From Streptomyces dysideae (GTDB lineage: Bacteria > Actinomycetota > Actinomycetes > Streptomycetales > Streptomycetaceae), in assembly GCF_001514305.1 (NCBI RefSeq), contig NZ_KQ949085.1:1-49202 (forward strand): 49,202 nt of DNA, given 5' to 3'. This document shows, piece after piece, positions 23,828 through 32,434 of the stretch. Positions within the stretch are counted from its first letter, which is position 1; each line of letters starts with the position of its first letter. A model generated the notes under the pieces. It had not been told where the DNA came from, made no database searches, and worked only from the letters and a program-made list of their open reading frames with translations. A program made the position numbers and the translations under genes.

Positions 23828-23885
23828 GTGTGCCGCCCGGAATCGTGCGGCACACGCGCGTGGCGGTCCGTGACGGCCACGCGCG
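23828..23885. terminator. Two tandem hairpins between convergent units
   Basis: First hairpin: GTGTGCCGC (23828-23836) with GCGGCACAC (23847-23855). Second: CGCGCGTGGC (23855-23864) with GCCACGCGCG (23876-23885). Both stems are perfect (9 and 10 bp) and share base 23855. They lie between the stop of the plus-strand membrane protein and the stop of the minus-strand phytase-like remnant, so they can serve both directions. Confidence 0.7.
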
Positions 23886-23898
23886 CGTAGCCGGGCCG

Positions 23899-24384
23899 TC
23901 AGATCCCGCGCGGCAGCCGCACGTAGGTCACCGTCGTCTCGATGCCACTGTCGACCAGCCGGCCCTGTGCGTCGAACGCGCCGGTGCCGTCCGTCATCCC
24001 GAAGTCGTTGTCATTGATGAGCGCGAGCATGTCGTGGTCCACGCGCGCGACGCCCTCGATCTTCCCCGGGACACCGTCGACCGTGCCCAGATCGACGACC
24101 AGCTGCTTGGCGAGCACCGGGACACCCGCGCCCGCGGGGTCGTCGAGCTGCTCCAGCGACGGGAGACGTCGTGTCGTCGTCCCAGGGCCCGCCGAGGATG
24201 TTCGCGTCCGGGCCCAGGCGCACCAGCTGCAGCCGCGCGGCCTTGTCGGTGCGCTCCTCGACCAGCAGCCGGTTGCCGCCCACGGCGACCAGCGAGGAGA
24301 TCTTCAGCTCGGACGTGTCGCCCTCGCTCGGATCCACCACGTCCACCGGGGCGAAGCGGTACGCGTGAACTCGGGGTTCGGCCC
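23899..24384 (-). pseudogene. Esterase-like/phytase-like protein, C-terminal remnant with frameshift
   Basis: Two adjoining minus-strand frames carry one protein. The upstream frame reads RFAPVDVVDPSEGD, LVAVGGNRLLVEERTDKAAR and LVRLGPDANI up to about 24170. The downstream frame resumes with PSLEQLDDPAGAGVPVLAKQ and then IEGVARVDHDMLALINDNDF and TTVTYVRLPRGI, ending at 23899. The GNRLLVEERTD and INDNDFGMTDGTG segments are typical of the esterase-like domain of phytase (phytase_like family). The frame changes near 24165-24175, and the N-terminal two thirds of the usual protein is absent. It is therefore a doubly damaged gene. Confidence 0.7.
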
Positions 24385-24609
24385 CTCGCACCTCGGTTCC
24401 TGGCTGATGTCGAAGCCATGGCGGCGCTCGAGAGGGTGCTGATGAGGATGACGGTCTTTGAGGCACGGCTCAGCCACGTGCCCCGGCCCGTCGCCGAACT
24501 GGCCGCCATGCGCTGGATCTCCGGACAAGAACGCGACATCGAGTTCGCTCCGGCGGTCCGGGACCACGTCCTGCCGCTCCTGACGGAGCGCGGCCTCCTC
24601 GCGCCTTAG
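24385..24609 (+). pseudogene. NUDIX hydrolase, C-terminal remnant
   Basis: The plus strand from about 24390 encodes FLADVEAMAALERVLMRMTV, FEARLSHVPRPVAELAAMRW and FAPAVRDHVLPLLTERGLLA, ending TAG at 24609. This matches the region after the Nudix box in many small NUDIX hydrolases (a strand FEA.., then a xAE(L/I)..(L/M)RW element and an APAVRDHV helix). No Nudix box (GX5EX7REUXEEXGU) is found upstream, where the minus-strand phytase remnant begins. It is thus a 5'-truncated fragment. The assignment is moderate because the diagnostic motif is missing. Confidence 0.55.
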
Positions 24610-24613
24610 GACG

Positions 24614-25918
24614 TCAGGATGCCTGCTCCTCGGGCGCGAGCTCCGCCGAGGCCAGAGCCGTCGCCGGATCCTGCGCCGCGCCTCCCACCGGAACCCAGCG
24701 GCCCCGCTCCTTGCGGTACGGCCACCAGCGGCCGTCCCGCCCCCGACGCAGCTGGTGCGGCGCGTCGGCGACCGTCCACCGGTTGCCCTTCGCCCGCAGT
24801 GCCGGCCGCTCGTCCTCCTCCCAGGCCGATTCGAGCGCGGCACGCGCGCGTGTGAGCGCCTCGCCCCGGACGGTCCACTCCTCCTCGAGCACGGACAGTG
24901 CGGCGACCCCTCCGAGCTGCCAGGCCCGCACGGCCACGGCCAGCCCTTCCCGGCCGCGCCCCGAACCCTCGGCGAGGCGCTCCGCGACAGCCCGCCCGGG
25001 TGCGTCCACGGCAAGCCGGACCGCGTCCTGCACAATCGTCAACTCCGCCTCGGACACCTGCTGTTCCGGCCCCGCCCGCAGTGCCTCGGCGAGCAGACGG
25101 TGCGCCTCCACGGCGGTCCGGGCGGACAGGAACTCCAGGGCGGCCGGGTCGACACCGGGCGCGGGAGCCGCCTCCGTGTCCAGGGACGGCGGCACACCCG
25201 GCTCGTCGGGAAGCTCCGGCAGACCGGGCAGCGGCGGCAGGATCTCCCCGGCCGCGTAGGACTCCGCGGCATCCACGCCGTCCGGCTCGGACGGTTCGGA
25301 CGGCTCGTCGACGGACGGGGCGCTGCGGGCCTGGAGGTCGTCCAGCAGGGCGCGTTCGCCGCGTCCACGCAGGAGCAGCAGGACGAAGGGGTCCTGGTCC
25401 AACAGCCGCGCCACCTGGTAGCAGAGCGCCGCCGTGTGCGCGCAGTGGTCCCAGGCGTCGCAGTCGCACTCCGGCTCCAGCTCGCCCATGCCCGGCAGCA
25501 GATCGATACCGGTGGTCGCCGCGTCCTCCACCAGATGCGGTGGCATGTCGCGGTCCAGCAGCGCCGCGACATGCCCCGCGCGCTGGACGGTCATGTCCAG
25601 GAAACGGTCCCACTGTTCGCCGGACAGCTCCTCCAGCAGCACGTCGGCCCGGTGCGCCGTACGGTCCCGGCCCTGGACGACGGCCGTGACACGCCCCGGG
25701 CGCACCGACACCGCGCCGACCGATCCCGCCCGCGCGAGACTGCGCCCCGTCTTCAGCTGCTCCGAGTCCAGCGCGGTGTCCTCCAGTGCCTGCAGCCACG
25801 CCTGGCCCCACCACGTCCGCGCGAAACCCCGACCGCGTGCGGGCGGCAGCGCGGCGAACGTGCGTTCCGTGTCGCCGTCGTACTGGCCATACCGGCCGTC
25901 CCCGCCGCGCTGATTCAT
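24614..25918 (-). CDS. SWIM zinc-finger protein, partner of SNF2 helicase
   Basis: 434 residues from ATG 25918, which overlaps the helicase stop (ATGA). The N-terminus contains TWWGQAWLQALED and RAGSVGAVSVRPGRVTAVVQG, typical of the SWIM family found beside SNF2 helicases. The zinc motif CxCx(n)CxH is seen as CDCDAWDHCAHTAALCY near residue 150. An acidic, proline-rich linker follows, and the C-terminus holds a basic RRGRDGRWWPYRKERGRW stretch that may contact nucleic acid. SWIM domains bind DNA or proteins. Strict coupling to the helicase gene implies a shared complex, probably in DNA repair or chromatin-like remodelling (inference). Confidence 0.85.
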   Translation of the reverse strand: MNQRGGDGRYGQYDGDTERTFAALPPARGRGFARTWWGQAWLQALEDTALDSEQLKTGRSLARAGSVGAVSVRPGRVTAVVQGRDRTAHRADVLLEELSGEQWDRFLDMTVQRAGHVAALLDRDMPPHLVEDAATTGIDLLPGMGELEPECDCDAWDHCAHTAALCYQVARLLDQDPFVLLLLRGRGERALLDDLQARSAPSVDEPSEPSEPDGVDAAESYAAGEILPPLPGLPELPDEPGVPPSLDTEAAPAPGVDPAALEFLSARTAVEAHRLLAEALRAGPEQQVSEAELTIVQDAVRLAVDAPGRAVAERLAEGSGRGREGLAVAVRAWQLGGVAALSVLEEEWTVRGEALTRARAALESAWEEDERPALRAKGNRWTVADAPHQLRRGRDGRWWPYRKERGRWVPVGGAAQDPATALASAELAPEEQAS

Positions 25919-28767
25919 CGTGCGCCCCCTCGCAGTTCCACCAGATCGGCCAGCTCCCCGTCCGTCAGCTCCGTGAGCGCCGCCTCGCCGGAGCCGAGCA
26001 CCGCGTCGGCCAGCTCCCGCTTGCGGCTCAGCATGTCGGCGATGCGGTCCTCGATGGTTCCCTCGGCGATCAGCCGGTGCACCTGCACCGGCCGCATCTG
26101 GCCGATGCGGTACGCGCGGTCGGTGGCCTGCGCCTCGACGGCGGGGTTCCACCAGCGGTCGTAGTGCACGACATGCTCGGCCCGCGTGAGGTTCAGACCC
26201 GTGCCCGCCGCCTTCAACGACAGCAGGAACACCGGGACTTCACCGTCCTGGAAGCGCTGTACGAGCGTCTCGCGCGCGGCGACGGGTGTCCCGCCGTGCA
26301 GGAACTGGCTGGGCACGCCGCGGGCGGCCAGGTGCTGCTCGATGAGACGGGCCATCCGCACGTACTGCGTGAAGACCAGAACGCTCGCCCCCTCGGAGAG
26401 GATGGTGTCCAGGAGTTCGTCCAGGAGCTCCAGCTTCCCGGAGCGCCCGTCGATCCTCGGGCGCTCCTCCTTGAGGAACTGCGCCGGGTGGTTGCAGATC
26501 TGCTTCAGGCCCGTCAGCAGCTTCACGATCAGACCGCGCCGCGCCATGCTGTCGGCGCCGGAGATCTCCGCGAGCGTCTCGCGCACCACGGCCTCGTACA
26601 GGCCCGCCTGTTCCTTGGTGAGGGACACGGCCCGGTCGGTCTCGGTCTTCGGCGGCAGCTCCGGTGCGATCCCGGGATCCGACTTGCGGCGACGCAGCAG
26701 GAAGGGCCGCACGAGCCGGGCCAGGCGCTCCGCGGCGGCCGGATCCTGGCCGTTTTCCACGGCCTGTGCGTAGCGCGTGCGGAAGGTGCCGAGCCGGCCC
26801 AGCAACCCCGGGGTCGTCCAGTCGAGGATCGCCCACAGCTCCGACAGGTTGTTCTCCACCGGGGTGCCGGTGAGCGCCACGCGTGCGCGTGCCCCGATGG
26901 AGCGCAGCTCCCGCGCGGTCGCCGAGTACGGGTTCTTCACGTGCTGGGCCTCGTCCGCCACGACCATGCCCCACGGCACCTCCGCGAGCCGGCGCGCGTC
27001 CAGCCGCATCGTGCCGTACGTGGTGAGCACGAACTCCCCGTCGGCCACGGCGTCCAGACTCCGCCGTGACCCGTGGAAGCGCCGCACGCGCGTGCCGGGC
27101 GCGAACCTCTCGACCTCGCGCTGCCAGTTACCCATCAGCGACGTCGGACACACCACAAGGGTGGGACCCGCGGACGAGGCGTCGGACTGCCGGTGCAGAT
27201 GCAGCGCGATCAGCGTGATCGTCTTGCCGAGCCCCATGTCGTCGGCCAGACAGCAGCCCAGGCCCAGGGACGTCATCCGGGCCAGCCAGTTCAGACCCCG
27301 GCGCTGGTAGTCCCGCAGCGTGGCCGCGAGCGCGGCGGGCTGACCGACCGGCTCCTGCGCCTCCGGGTCCGCGAGCCGCTCCCGCAGCGCCGCCAGCCAC
27401 CCCGTGGGATGGACGTCGACCCTGCGGCCGTCGATCTCGGTGGTGCCCGTCAGAGTGGCGCTGAGCGCGTCGATGGGTGTCACCTTGCGGTCCTGCTGCG
27501 CGCGGGCGCGGCGCACCTCCTGAGGGTTGATCAGGACCCACTGGTCGCGCAGCCGCACGACGGGTCGGCCGGCCTCGGCGAGCCGGTCCAGTTCCTCGCG
27601 GGTGAGCCGCTGGTCACCCAGCGCGAACCGCCAGTTGAACGCCAGCAGCGCGTCGGCCGACAGGAACGACGGCGTGTCCGACGCGAGCCTGCCCGGCGCC
27701 GACTCCTCGTCCGGCGGGCCGACCACCGCGCGGGCCGTCAGCTTGCGGGCCAGTTCCCTCGGCCAGTGCACATCGACTCCGACGCCGGCGAGGACCCGGG
27801 CGCCCTCCCCGAGGAGATCGGTGACCTCCTCGTCGGCGAGTTCGACGGCATCGGGAACGGCTGTCGACAGCAGGGGCGCGAGCGGAGTCCAGGCCCGGGC
27901 GGCCCGGCGGAGCGCCAGCAGGGCGTCCATCCGCGCGCGCGGGCCGAAGTCGCCGGAGCCGGCCCACACGTCGGCGGCGTCCGCGACCAGCGCCGGATCA
28001 CTCACGCTGTGGACCTGGAGCACCGCCCGGAACGCCAGTGCGGTGTCGTCCCCCGTGGCTGCGGCGAGGCCGGGGACCTCGATCCGCAGCGAGAGCCGTA
28101 CGCCCGCGTCCTGACCGGCGGCGACATCGGCGGCCCACGCGCGCTGCTCGGGCAGATGCTGCGGCTCCTGCGCCGCGTAGGCGGGCCCGCCCGTCACAAG
28201 CCGGGCCGCGGGGGAGCGGGGCAGTGCGTCGGCGACCGCGTCCAGGAAGGCGCGCAGCAGCCACTCGGGGTCGGGCAGCCGCGGCGGCCGGGCGTCCTCC
28301 AGGGGCACGGCATGAGCCTCGGGCGGCATCGCGGCGGCGAGCCGGCCGATGCGCTCGACGTCCTCCGGGCGCAGCGGACCGGCACGCCAGGCATCGTGCT
28401 CACCCGGCGACAGGCCGGGCAGCAGCAGCCCACGCGCCAGGAGCTGCAGGGCCAGCACGGCGGCAGCGCCCCAGAACACGGACCCCCGGTGTCCTTCCGC
28501 GGCGGCACGCACACGCGTGAGCACCGCCAGGGCCGCACGCACGGGCAGCACCACGGCGGGCACGGTCACCAGCTCGACCCCGTCGACGCCGGGCACGACG
28601 ACGGCCAGCTCCTCGACGGACCCCGACGCGACGACCGGGACGGCGCCGCCATCGGTCCGCCAGAAGGCGACGCCGCCCGTGCGGGCGGGATCACCGGGGA
28701 CGAAGACAGCACTGCACCGGGCCAGTTCGGAGATCTCTGACGGTGTTACCGCGGGAAGCCTCTGCAC
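25915..28767 (-). CDS. SNF2-family DEAD/DEAH-box helicase
   Basis: About 950 residues. The C-terminal half is a complete SNF2 ATPase: Walker A LADDMGLGKTITLIAL, motif II VVADEAQHVKN, motif III VALTGTPVENNLSELW, motif IV VLVFTQYVRMARLIEQHL, motif V GTGLNLTRAEHVVHYD and motif VI ATDRAYRIGQ. The N-terminal half is the extension usual for actinobacterial SNF2 proteins paired with a SWIM protein. Start is uncertain: GTG 28767 (GAGGAG 12 bases upstream) is preferred because an AT-rich promoter-like stretch lies at 28785-28802; GTG 28839 would add 24 residues. ATP-driven translocation on duplex DNA is expected. The SWIM gene is coupled downstream. Confidence 0.92.
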   Translation of the reverse strand: MQRLPAVTPSEISELARCSAVFVPGDPARTGGVAFWRTDGGAVPVVASGSVEELAVVVPGVDGVELVTVPAVVLPVRAALAVLTRVRAAAEGHRGSVFWGAAAVLALQLLARGLLLPGLSPGEHDAWRAGPLRPEDVERIGRLAAAMPPEAHAVPLEDARPPRLPDPEWLLRAFLDAVADALPRSPAARLVTGGPAYAAQEPQHLPEQRAWAADVAAGQDAGVRLSLRIEVPGLAAATGDDTALAFRAVLQVHSVSDPALVADAADVWAGSGDFGPRARMDALLALRRAARAWTPLAPLLSTAVPDAVELADEEVTDLLGEGARVLAGVGVDVHWPRELARKLTARAVVGPPDEESAPGRLASDTPSFLSADALLAFNWRFALGDQRLTREELDRLAEAGRPVVRLRDQWVLINPQEVRRARAQQDRKVTPIDALSATLTGTTEIDGRRVDVHPTGWLAALRERLADPEAQEPVGQPAALAATLRDYQRRGLNWLARMTSLGLGCCLADDMGLGKTITLIALHLHRQSDASSAGPTLVVCPTSLMGNWQREVERFAPGTRVRRFHGSRRSLDAVADGEFVLTTYGTMRLDARRLAEVPWGMVVADEAQHVKNPYSATARELRSIGARARVALTGTPVENNLSELWAILDWTTPGLLGRLGTFRTRYAQAVENGQDPAAAERLARLVRPFLLRRRKSDPGIAPELPPKTETDRAVSLTKEQAGLYEAVVRETLAEISGADSMARRGLIVKLLTGLKQICNHPAQFLKEERPRIDGRSGKLELLDELLDTILSEGASVLVFTQYVRMARLIEQHLAARGVPSQFLHGGTPVAARETLVQRFQDGEVPVFLLSLKAAGTGLNLTRAEHVVHYDRWWNPAVEAQATDRAYRIGQMRPVQVHRLIAEGTIEDRIADMLSRKRELADAVLGSGEAALTELTDGELADLVELRGGAR

Positions 28768-29044
28768 AGCCGGGGTACACTCCTCAAATTTGACTACTTT
28801 GCTCGGAGTCGCCGAGGGTACAGCACTCCGATGACCCACCCCTCATCTCTGAGCCGTGACCTGGGTCACTCCGCAGTCGGGCTGGGTATGCCCCCTACGT
28901 GGAGAACGGGCACGTCCCCGGGATCCACGGGGCCAGTAGGGGTCGCACCTCAGGGTCGTCTCAGGGTCGGGGTCCGGAACCGCTGGAAGCGCGGGCCCGT
29001 TTTCAGGACAGAGAGCGGCAGTGGCCGCGAAGGAGGCGACGCAC

Positions 29045-29227
29045 ATGTCGAAGAACGCGAAGATCGCCGCAGGAGGTGTGGCGGCCGGGATCCTGCTGTT
29101 GATCTGGCTGCCCTGGTGGGCCGCGCTCCTGATAATCCTGGGAGTCCCGGCCGCCGCGTACCTCACGCTCGACCCGTCACAGCGGCGCAGGCTGCGCCGC
29201 GCGACGCGCAAGGAAATCGGGCGCTGA
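29045..29227 (+). CDS. Small single-pass membrane protein
   Basis: 60 residues from ATG 29045 with a strong AAGGAGG eight bases upstream (29030-29036). A short basic N-terminus (MSKNAKIAAGG) precedes a hydrophobic stretch of about 30 residues (AAGILLLIWLPWWAALLIIL), which may form one long helix or a hairpin. The basic tail (QRRRLRRATRKEIGR) should stay in the cytoplasm. No family is recognised. The good ribosome site and clean membrane topology argue that it is real. Confidence 0.72.
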   Translation: MSKNAKIAAGGVAAGILLLIWLPWWAALLIILGVPAAAYLTLDPSQRRRLRRATRKEIGR

Positions 29228-29380
29228 GCACCGCCGGACAGGCGCATCCCCGCGCGAGCATCTGGCCGGGGGTGCCCTGTCCGTCCTGCGGCCGCCACGA
29301 GGAACACCACCGGCAAGGGCTTCTGCGCCGGTGTGCTGCCAGGCGGCCGGAGCGAGCACCACGCGCCGGCGGCCTACGGC

Positions 29381-30253
29381 TCAACTGGGCCGTACGGCCA
29401 TCTTGTCGAGCGCCTCCAGAAGACCCGGCAGCTCCGGTCCCCGGCCCACCGGCAGGACCTCGCCGGGCTCCTCGTCGAGCAGGACGAACGCGATGTCGTC
29501 GGTCCTGGCGACGAGGGACCAGCCGGGACCGTCGGCGCGCAGCGTACGCGCGTCGCCGGAGGCGAACGACGACCGGACCCGGCCAAGGGGCGGCGGGGTC
29601 TCCACGTACGCGCGTGCCTCCGCGAGGACACGGCGGATGCCGCTGTGGCCACCCTTGGGCTCAGCCTTCTCGCCCTCCTCGGCCGTGTCCATGCCCTCGG
29701 GGACCTCATCAGTGCCCTCGGAGGTCTCGGTGGCGCCGCCGGGCGTCGCGAAGTCCGCGTCGTCGATCTGGTCCCGCCACAGCGCCCACTGGAGGGCGAT
29801 CTCGTCCGCGCCCAGGCGTCGCTGGGCCGGCCCCCAGACGGTGGTGTCCGGCGGCGCCAGTGGCGGGCCCTCCACGACCTCGGGGCCGGGATCGTGCGGC
29901 GCGGGCACGCCGGGAGCCGCGACGGCCACCGCGAGGGGCCAGCCCGGCAGTGCGGCCACGACCGTACGTTCGTCGGGTGACAGGTCGTACTCCATGCCGC
30001 AGTCCCAGGACGCGATGGCGACGGCGACCAGGGAGACGTCGTCGATGACGACCGTCCACCGGGCGCCCTCGCCGTCCTGGCCGATCACCAGGCCGTATCC
30101 GTCGGAGAGCGGCGCGAGGCCGAGCGCCGCGCAGGCCTCCGGATAGTCGTCGCCCAGCACGCTCGGGAACTTCGCCGGCGTCAGCAGCACCGCCGTGAGC
30201 ACGTAGAGCGCGTCGTCCTCGGCGGCGACGGCGTCCTCGTCCGTCCCGGCCAT
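29381..30253 (-). CDS. Conserved hypothetical protein, acidic
   Basis: 290 residues, not recognised. Two globular segments are separated by an acidic Glu/Thr-rich linker. The first (about 1-165) includes LYVLTAVLLTPAKFPSVLGD, WTVVIDDVSLVAVAIASWDC and DERTVVAALPGWPLAVAVA, then a tryptophan-rich ALQWALWRDQIDD helix. The second, after residue 205, has IRRVLAEARAYVE and SLVARTDDIAFVLLDEEPGE. It reads like a soluble cytoplasmic protein with a duplicated alpha/beta domain. It stands alone and faces the small membrane-protein gene. Confidence 0.65.
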   Translation of the reverse strand: MAGTDEDAVAAEDDALYVLTAVLLTPAKFPSVLGDDYPEACAALGLAPLSDGYGLVIGQDGEGARWTVVIDDVSLVAVAIASWDCGMEYDLSPDERTVVAALPGWPLAVAVAAPGVPAPHDPGPEVVEGPPLAPPDTTVWGPAQRRLGADEIALQWALWRDQIDDADFATPGGATETSEGTDEVPEGMDTAEEGEKAEPKGGHSGIRRVLAEARAYVETPPPLGRVRSSFASGDARTLRADGPGWSLVARTDDIAFVLLDEEPGEVLPVGRGPELPGLLEALDKMAVRPS

Positions 30254-30388
30254 CCCAGCCTCCCCATCGGTTCGTCCACGGCGCGCACCCTAGTGCGACC
30301 GGAAGCCGCTTGTCACGACTCCCAGGCGCACCCGGAACTGCAGTCTTCCGACCGGACGGGGCGAATCGACCGCTCGGCGCCCGACGCG

Positions 30389-30685
30389 TCAGGACGCCGG
30401 GAGGCCCAGCAGGTCCCGGGCGACGGTCCCGGGCGACTCGTCGCGCTCCCGTGCGAGCGCGATGACGGCCCGGCACGCCAGCTCGCTCACCCCGAACGAC
30501 AGTGCCTCCGGCGACACCCAGCCCGCCGCCTCGTCGATCCGCTCCTGGTCGTCCTCCGCGCACGCCGAGACGTACACGGCGGCGGCCTCGAAGAGATTGT
30601 GTGTGCGCCGGTCCCGGCTGGTGTTCGGCTCCGCGCGCATGGCGTGGAGAAATCTGGCACCGGACCTGCGGACCCTGCCCCACAT
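30389..30685 (-). CDS. Small hypothetical protein, divergent from MpaB gene
   Basis: 98 residues from ATG 30685, which has AAGGCGG about six bases upstream; an ATG at 30727 lacks a ribosome site and would run through candidate operators. The basic N-terminus (MWGRVRRSGARFLHAMR) is followed by helices NLFEAAAVYVSACAEDDQER and ELACRAVIALARERDESPGT. It looks helical and soluble. The alternation resembles small regulatory proteins, but no known family matches. It shares a promoter region with the oxygenase gene. Confidence 0.6.
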   Translation of the reverse strand: MWGRVRRSGARFLHAMRAEPNTSRDRRTHNLFEAAAVYVSACAEDDQERIDEAAGWVSPEALSFGVSELACRAVIALARERDESPGTVARDLLGLPAS

Positions 30686-30716
30686 ACTGACCGCCTTCCC
30701 CCTGAGTGTATCTCGC

Positions 30717-30749
30717 TGAACGTTCATCTACTGCTACTCAACGTAGAGT
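30717..30749. promoter_or_regulatory. Two operator-like dyads in a divergent promoter region
   Basis: TGAACGTTCA at 30717-30726 is a perfect 10-bp palindrome. ACTCAACGTAGAGT at 30736-30749 is a near-perfect 14-bp dyad (only the A/A pair at positions 5 and 10 fails). CTACTCAACGTAG is an overlapping alternative. They lie between the divergent starts at 30685 and 30782 in a locally AT-rich stretch. Spacing and size suit a TetR- or similar helix-turn-helix repressor, but no such gene is adjacent. Confidence 0.5.
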
Positions 30750-30781
30750 TGGAGCTTCGGCGGCAGAAGAGGGACAACACG

Positions 30782-31678
30782 GTGAAGCGTTTCGAACGGC
30801 TCGAACAGATCCGGCGGATGGACCCGTTCCGGGACGCTTCGGAGATCTACCGGCTCACCGCCGCGTACGAGTTTCCCTGGGATTTCGCCCGCGCCCTGGA
30901 GCTGGCGCTCTACCGCACGTACGCCGTGCCCGCCATCGGCCGGTTGCTCGCCGAGACGGCGGAACTCACGCACCGGGCGCAGAAACGCTACGACGACACG
31001 GCACTGCTCCTGGACGCCGTCGTGGAACACGGCTTCGACAGCGAAGAGGGCCGTACGGCCGTCCGCCGCATCAACCAGATGCACCGCGGCTACGACATCG
31101 CGAACGACGACATGCGGTACGTGCTGTGCACGTTCGTCGTGATGCCCAAGCGGTGGATCGACGCCTACGGCTGGCGCAGGCTGTCACGCCACGAGACCGT
31201 CGCCTGCGCCGTCCACTACCGCACCCTGGGCCGGCACATGGGCATCAAGGACATCCCCGAGTCCTACGAGGAGTTCGAGGACTTCCTCGACGCCTACGAG
31301 GAGGCCCACTTCGGCTGGGACGAGGGCGCCCGGCGCGTCTCGGACGCCACGCTCGACCTGATGGCCTCCTGGTACCCGCGCCCGCTCGCGCCCCTCCTGC
31401 GCACCTCGACGCTCGCCCTGCTCGACGAACACCTTCTGCGCGCCTTCCGCTACCCGCCTCCGAACTCCGCCACCCGCGCGCTCGTGCGCCGCATGGTACG
31501 CGCGCGTGGCCGCGCCGTCCGTCTGCTGCCGCCGCGGCGCACGCCCCACTACGCGCGCCAGAACTGGGAGATCAAGGGCTACCCGGACGGCTACCGGCTC
31601 GACGAACTGGGCACGCGCCCGGTGCCCGGCGTACGGGGCTGCCCCGTACGGCAGGTGAACCCGCCGACGGCCGAGTGA
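30782..31678 (+). CDS. MpaB-family (DUF2236) heme oxygenase-like protein
   Basis: 298 residues from GTG 30782, with GAGGG eight bases upstream. Family landmarks: ALELALYRTYAVPAIGRLLAET near the N-terminus, RRINQMHRGYDIANDDMRYVLCTF in the middle (the central His is a likely heme ligand) and RWIDAYGWRRLSRHETVA. DUF2236 includes the latex-clearing protein Lcp and MpaB, which use heme for oxidation; a YHLGRHMGI-like segment appears as YRTLGRHMGIKDIP. A soluble oxygenase on an unknown substrate is expected. Gene is divergent from a small protein and converges on a methyltransferase with four bases between. Confidence 0.82.
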   Translation: MKRFERLEQIRRMDPFRDASEIYRLTAAYEFPWDFARALELALYRTYAVPAIGRLLAETAELTHRAQKRYDDTALLLDAVVEHGFDSEEGRTAVRRINQMHRGYDIANDDMRYVLCTFVVMPKRWIDAYGWRRLSRHETVACAVHYRTLGRHMGIKDIPESYEEFEDFLDAYEEAHFGWDEGARRVSDATLDLMASWYPRPLAPLLRTSTLALLDEHLLRAFRYPPPNSATRALVRRMVRARGRAVRLLPPRRTPHYARQNWEIKGYPDGYRLDELGTRPVPGVRGCPVRQVNPPTAE

Positions 31679-31682
31679 CGCG

Positions 31683-32291
31683 TCAGCTCTCCCGTACGGC
31701 CAGCGCCAGGAACCGGTCGTCCTCGTCGACGTACGACGTCATGCGCCATCCGGAACCGGTCAGCAACAGACGGAGGTTGGGCTCCGCACGCAGGTCCTCC
31801 GGGGTGATGCGACGGCCCTGGCGTGCCGCGAGCGCCGCCCTGCCGATCGGGTGGAACAGCGCCAGCCTGCCGCCGGGGCGCACCACGCGCGCCAACTCCC
31901 GCAGATTCTCGCCCGGATGGGGCAGATGGGCGATCAGGCCGGCTCCGAACACGGCGTCGAGCGACTCCGAGCGCAGCGGCAGCGCGGCCACGTCGGCGAG
32001 CAGCAACCGCCCGAAACGGTCACGTCCGGCCCGTACGGCGGCCTGCAGCATGGCCAGGGTCAGATCGGCCCCCACGACCACTCCCGAGGGCCCCACGGCG
32101 GCGCGCAGCGGCGTCAGGGCACGCCCGGTTCCGCACCCCGCGTCGAGCACGCGGTCGCCCTCGCGCAGCCCGAGGTCGGCGACCGCGGCCCCGTAGGCGG
32201 GGCCGTCGTCCGGGAACCGGCTGTCCCAGTCGGCCGCGCGGGCGGTGAAGAACTCCTGGACACGTGTGTGGTCGTCGCTCATGTTCCGCAT
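31683..32291 (-). CDS. Class I SAM-dependent methyltransferase
   Basis: 202 residues from ATG 32291, which has GAGG four bases upstream; ATG 32282 is an alternative. Motif I VLDAGCGTGRALTPL, then VVVGADLTLAMLQAA, motif II LADVAALPLRSESLDAVFGA and RVVRPGGRLALFHPIGRA define a UbiE-like small-molecule methyltransferase. The N-terminal FFTARAADWDSRFPDDG is common to this group. Substrate cannot be inferred; its neighbour ends four bases away on the other strand. Confidence 0.85.
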   Translation of the reverse strand: MRNMSDDHTRVQEFFTARAADWDSRFPDDGPAYGAAVADLGLREGDRVLDAGCGTGRALTPLRAAVGPSGVVVGADLTLAMLQAAVRAGRDRFGRLLLADVAALPLRSESLDAVFGAGLIAHLPHPGENLRELARVVRPGGRLALFHPIGRAALAARQGRRITPEDLRAEPNLRLLLTGSGWRMTSYVDEDDRFLALAVRES

Positions 32292-32434
32292 GATTCCTCA
32301 CCGTCAGGGATGACGCCGCTGTGCACACGTTCGAGCGTGACGCGATCGTTCCGGTGCATTTCCACGTCATATTCCAGCACCTTTCGAAATGCGCCCCCCT
32401 GGTGCGCCCGTGCCCCGACTAGCGTCCCGGGGCC

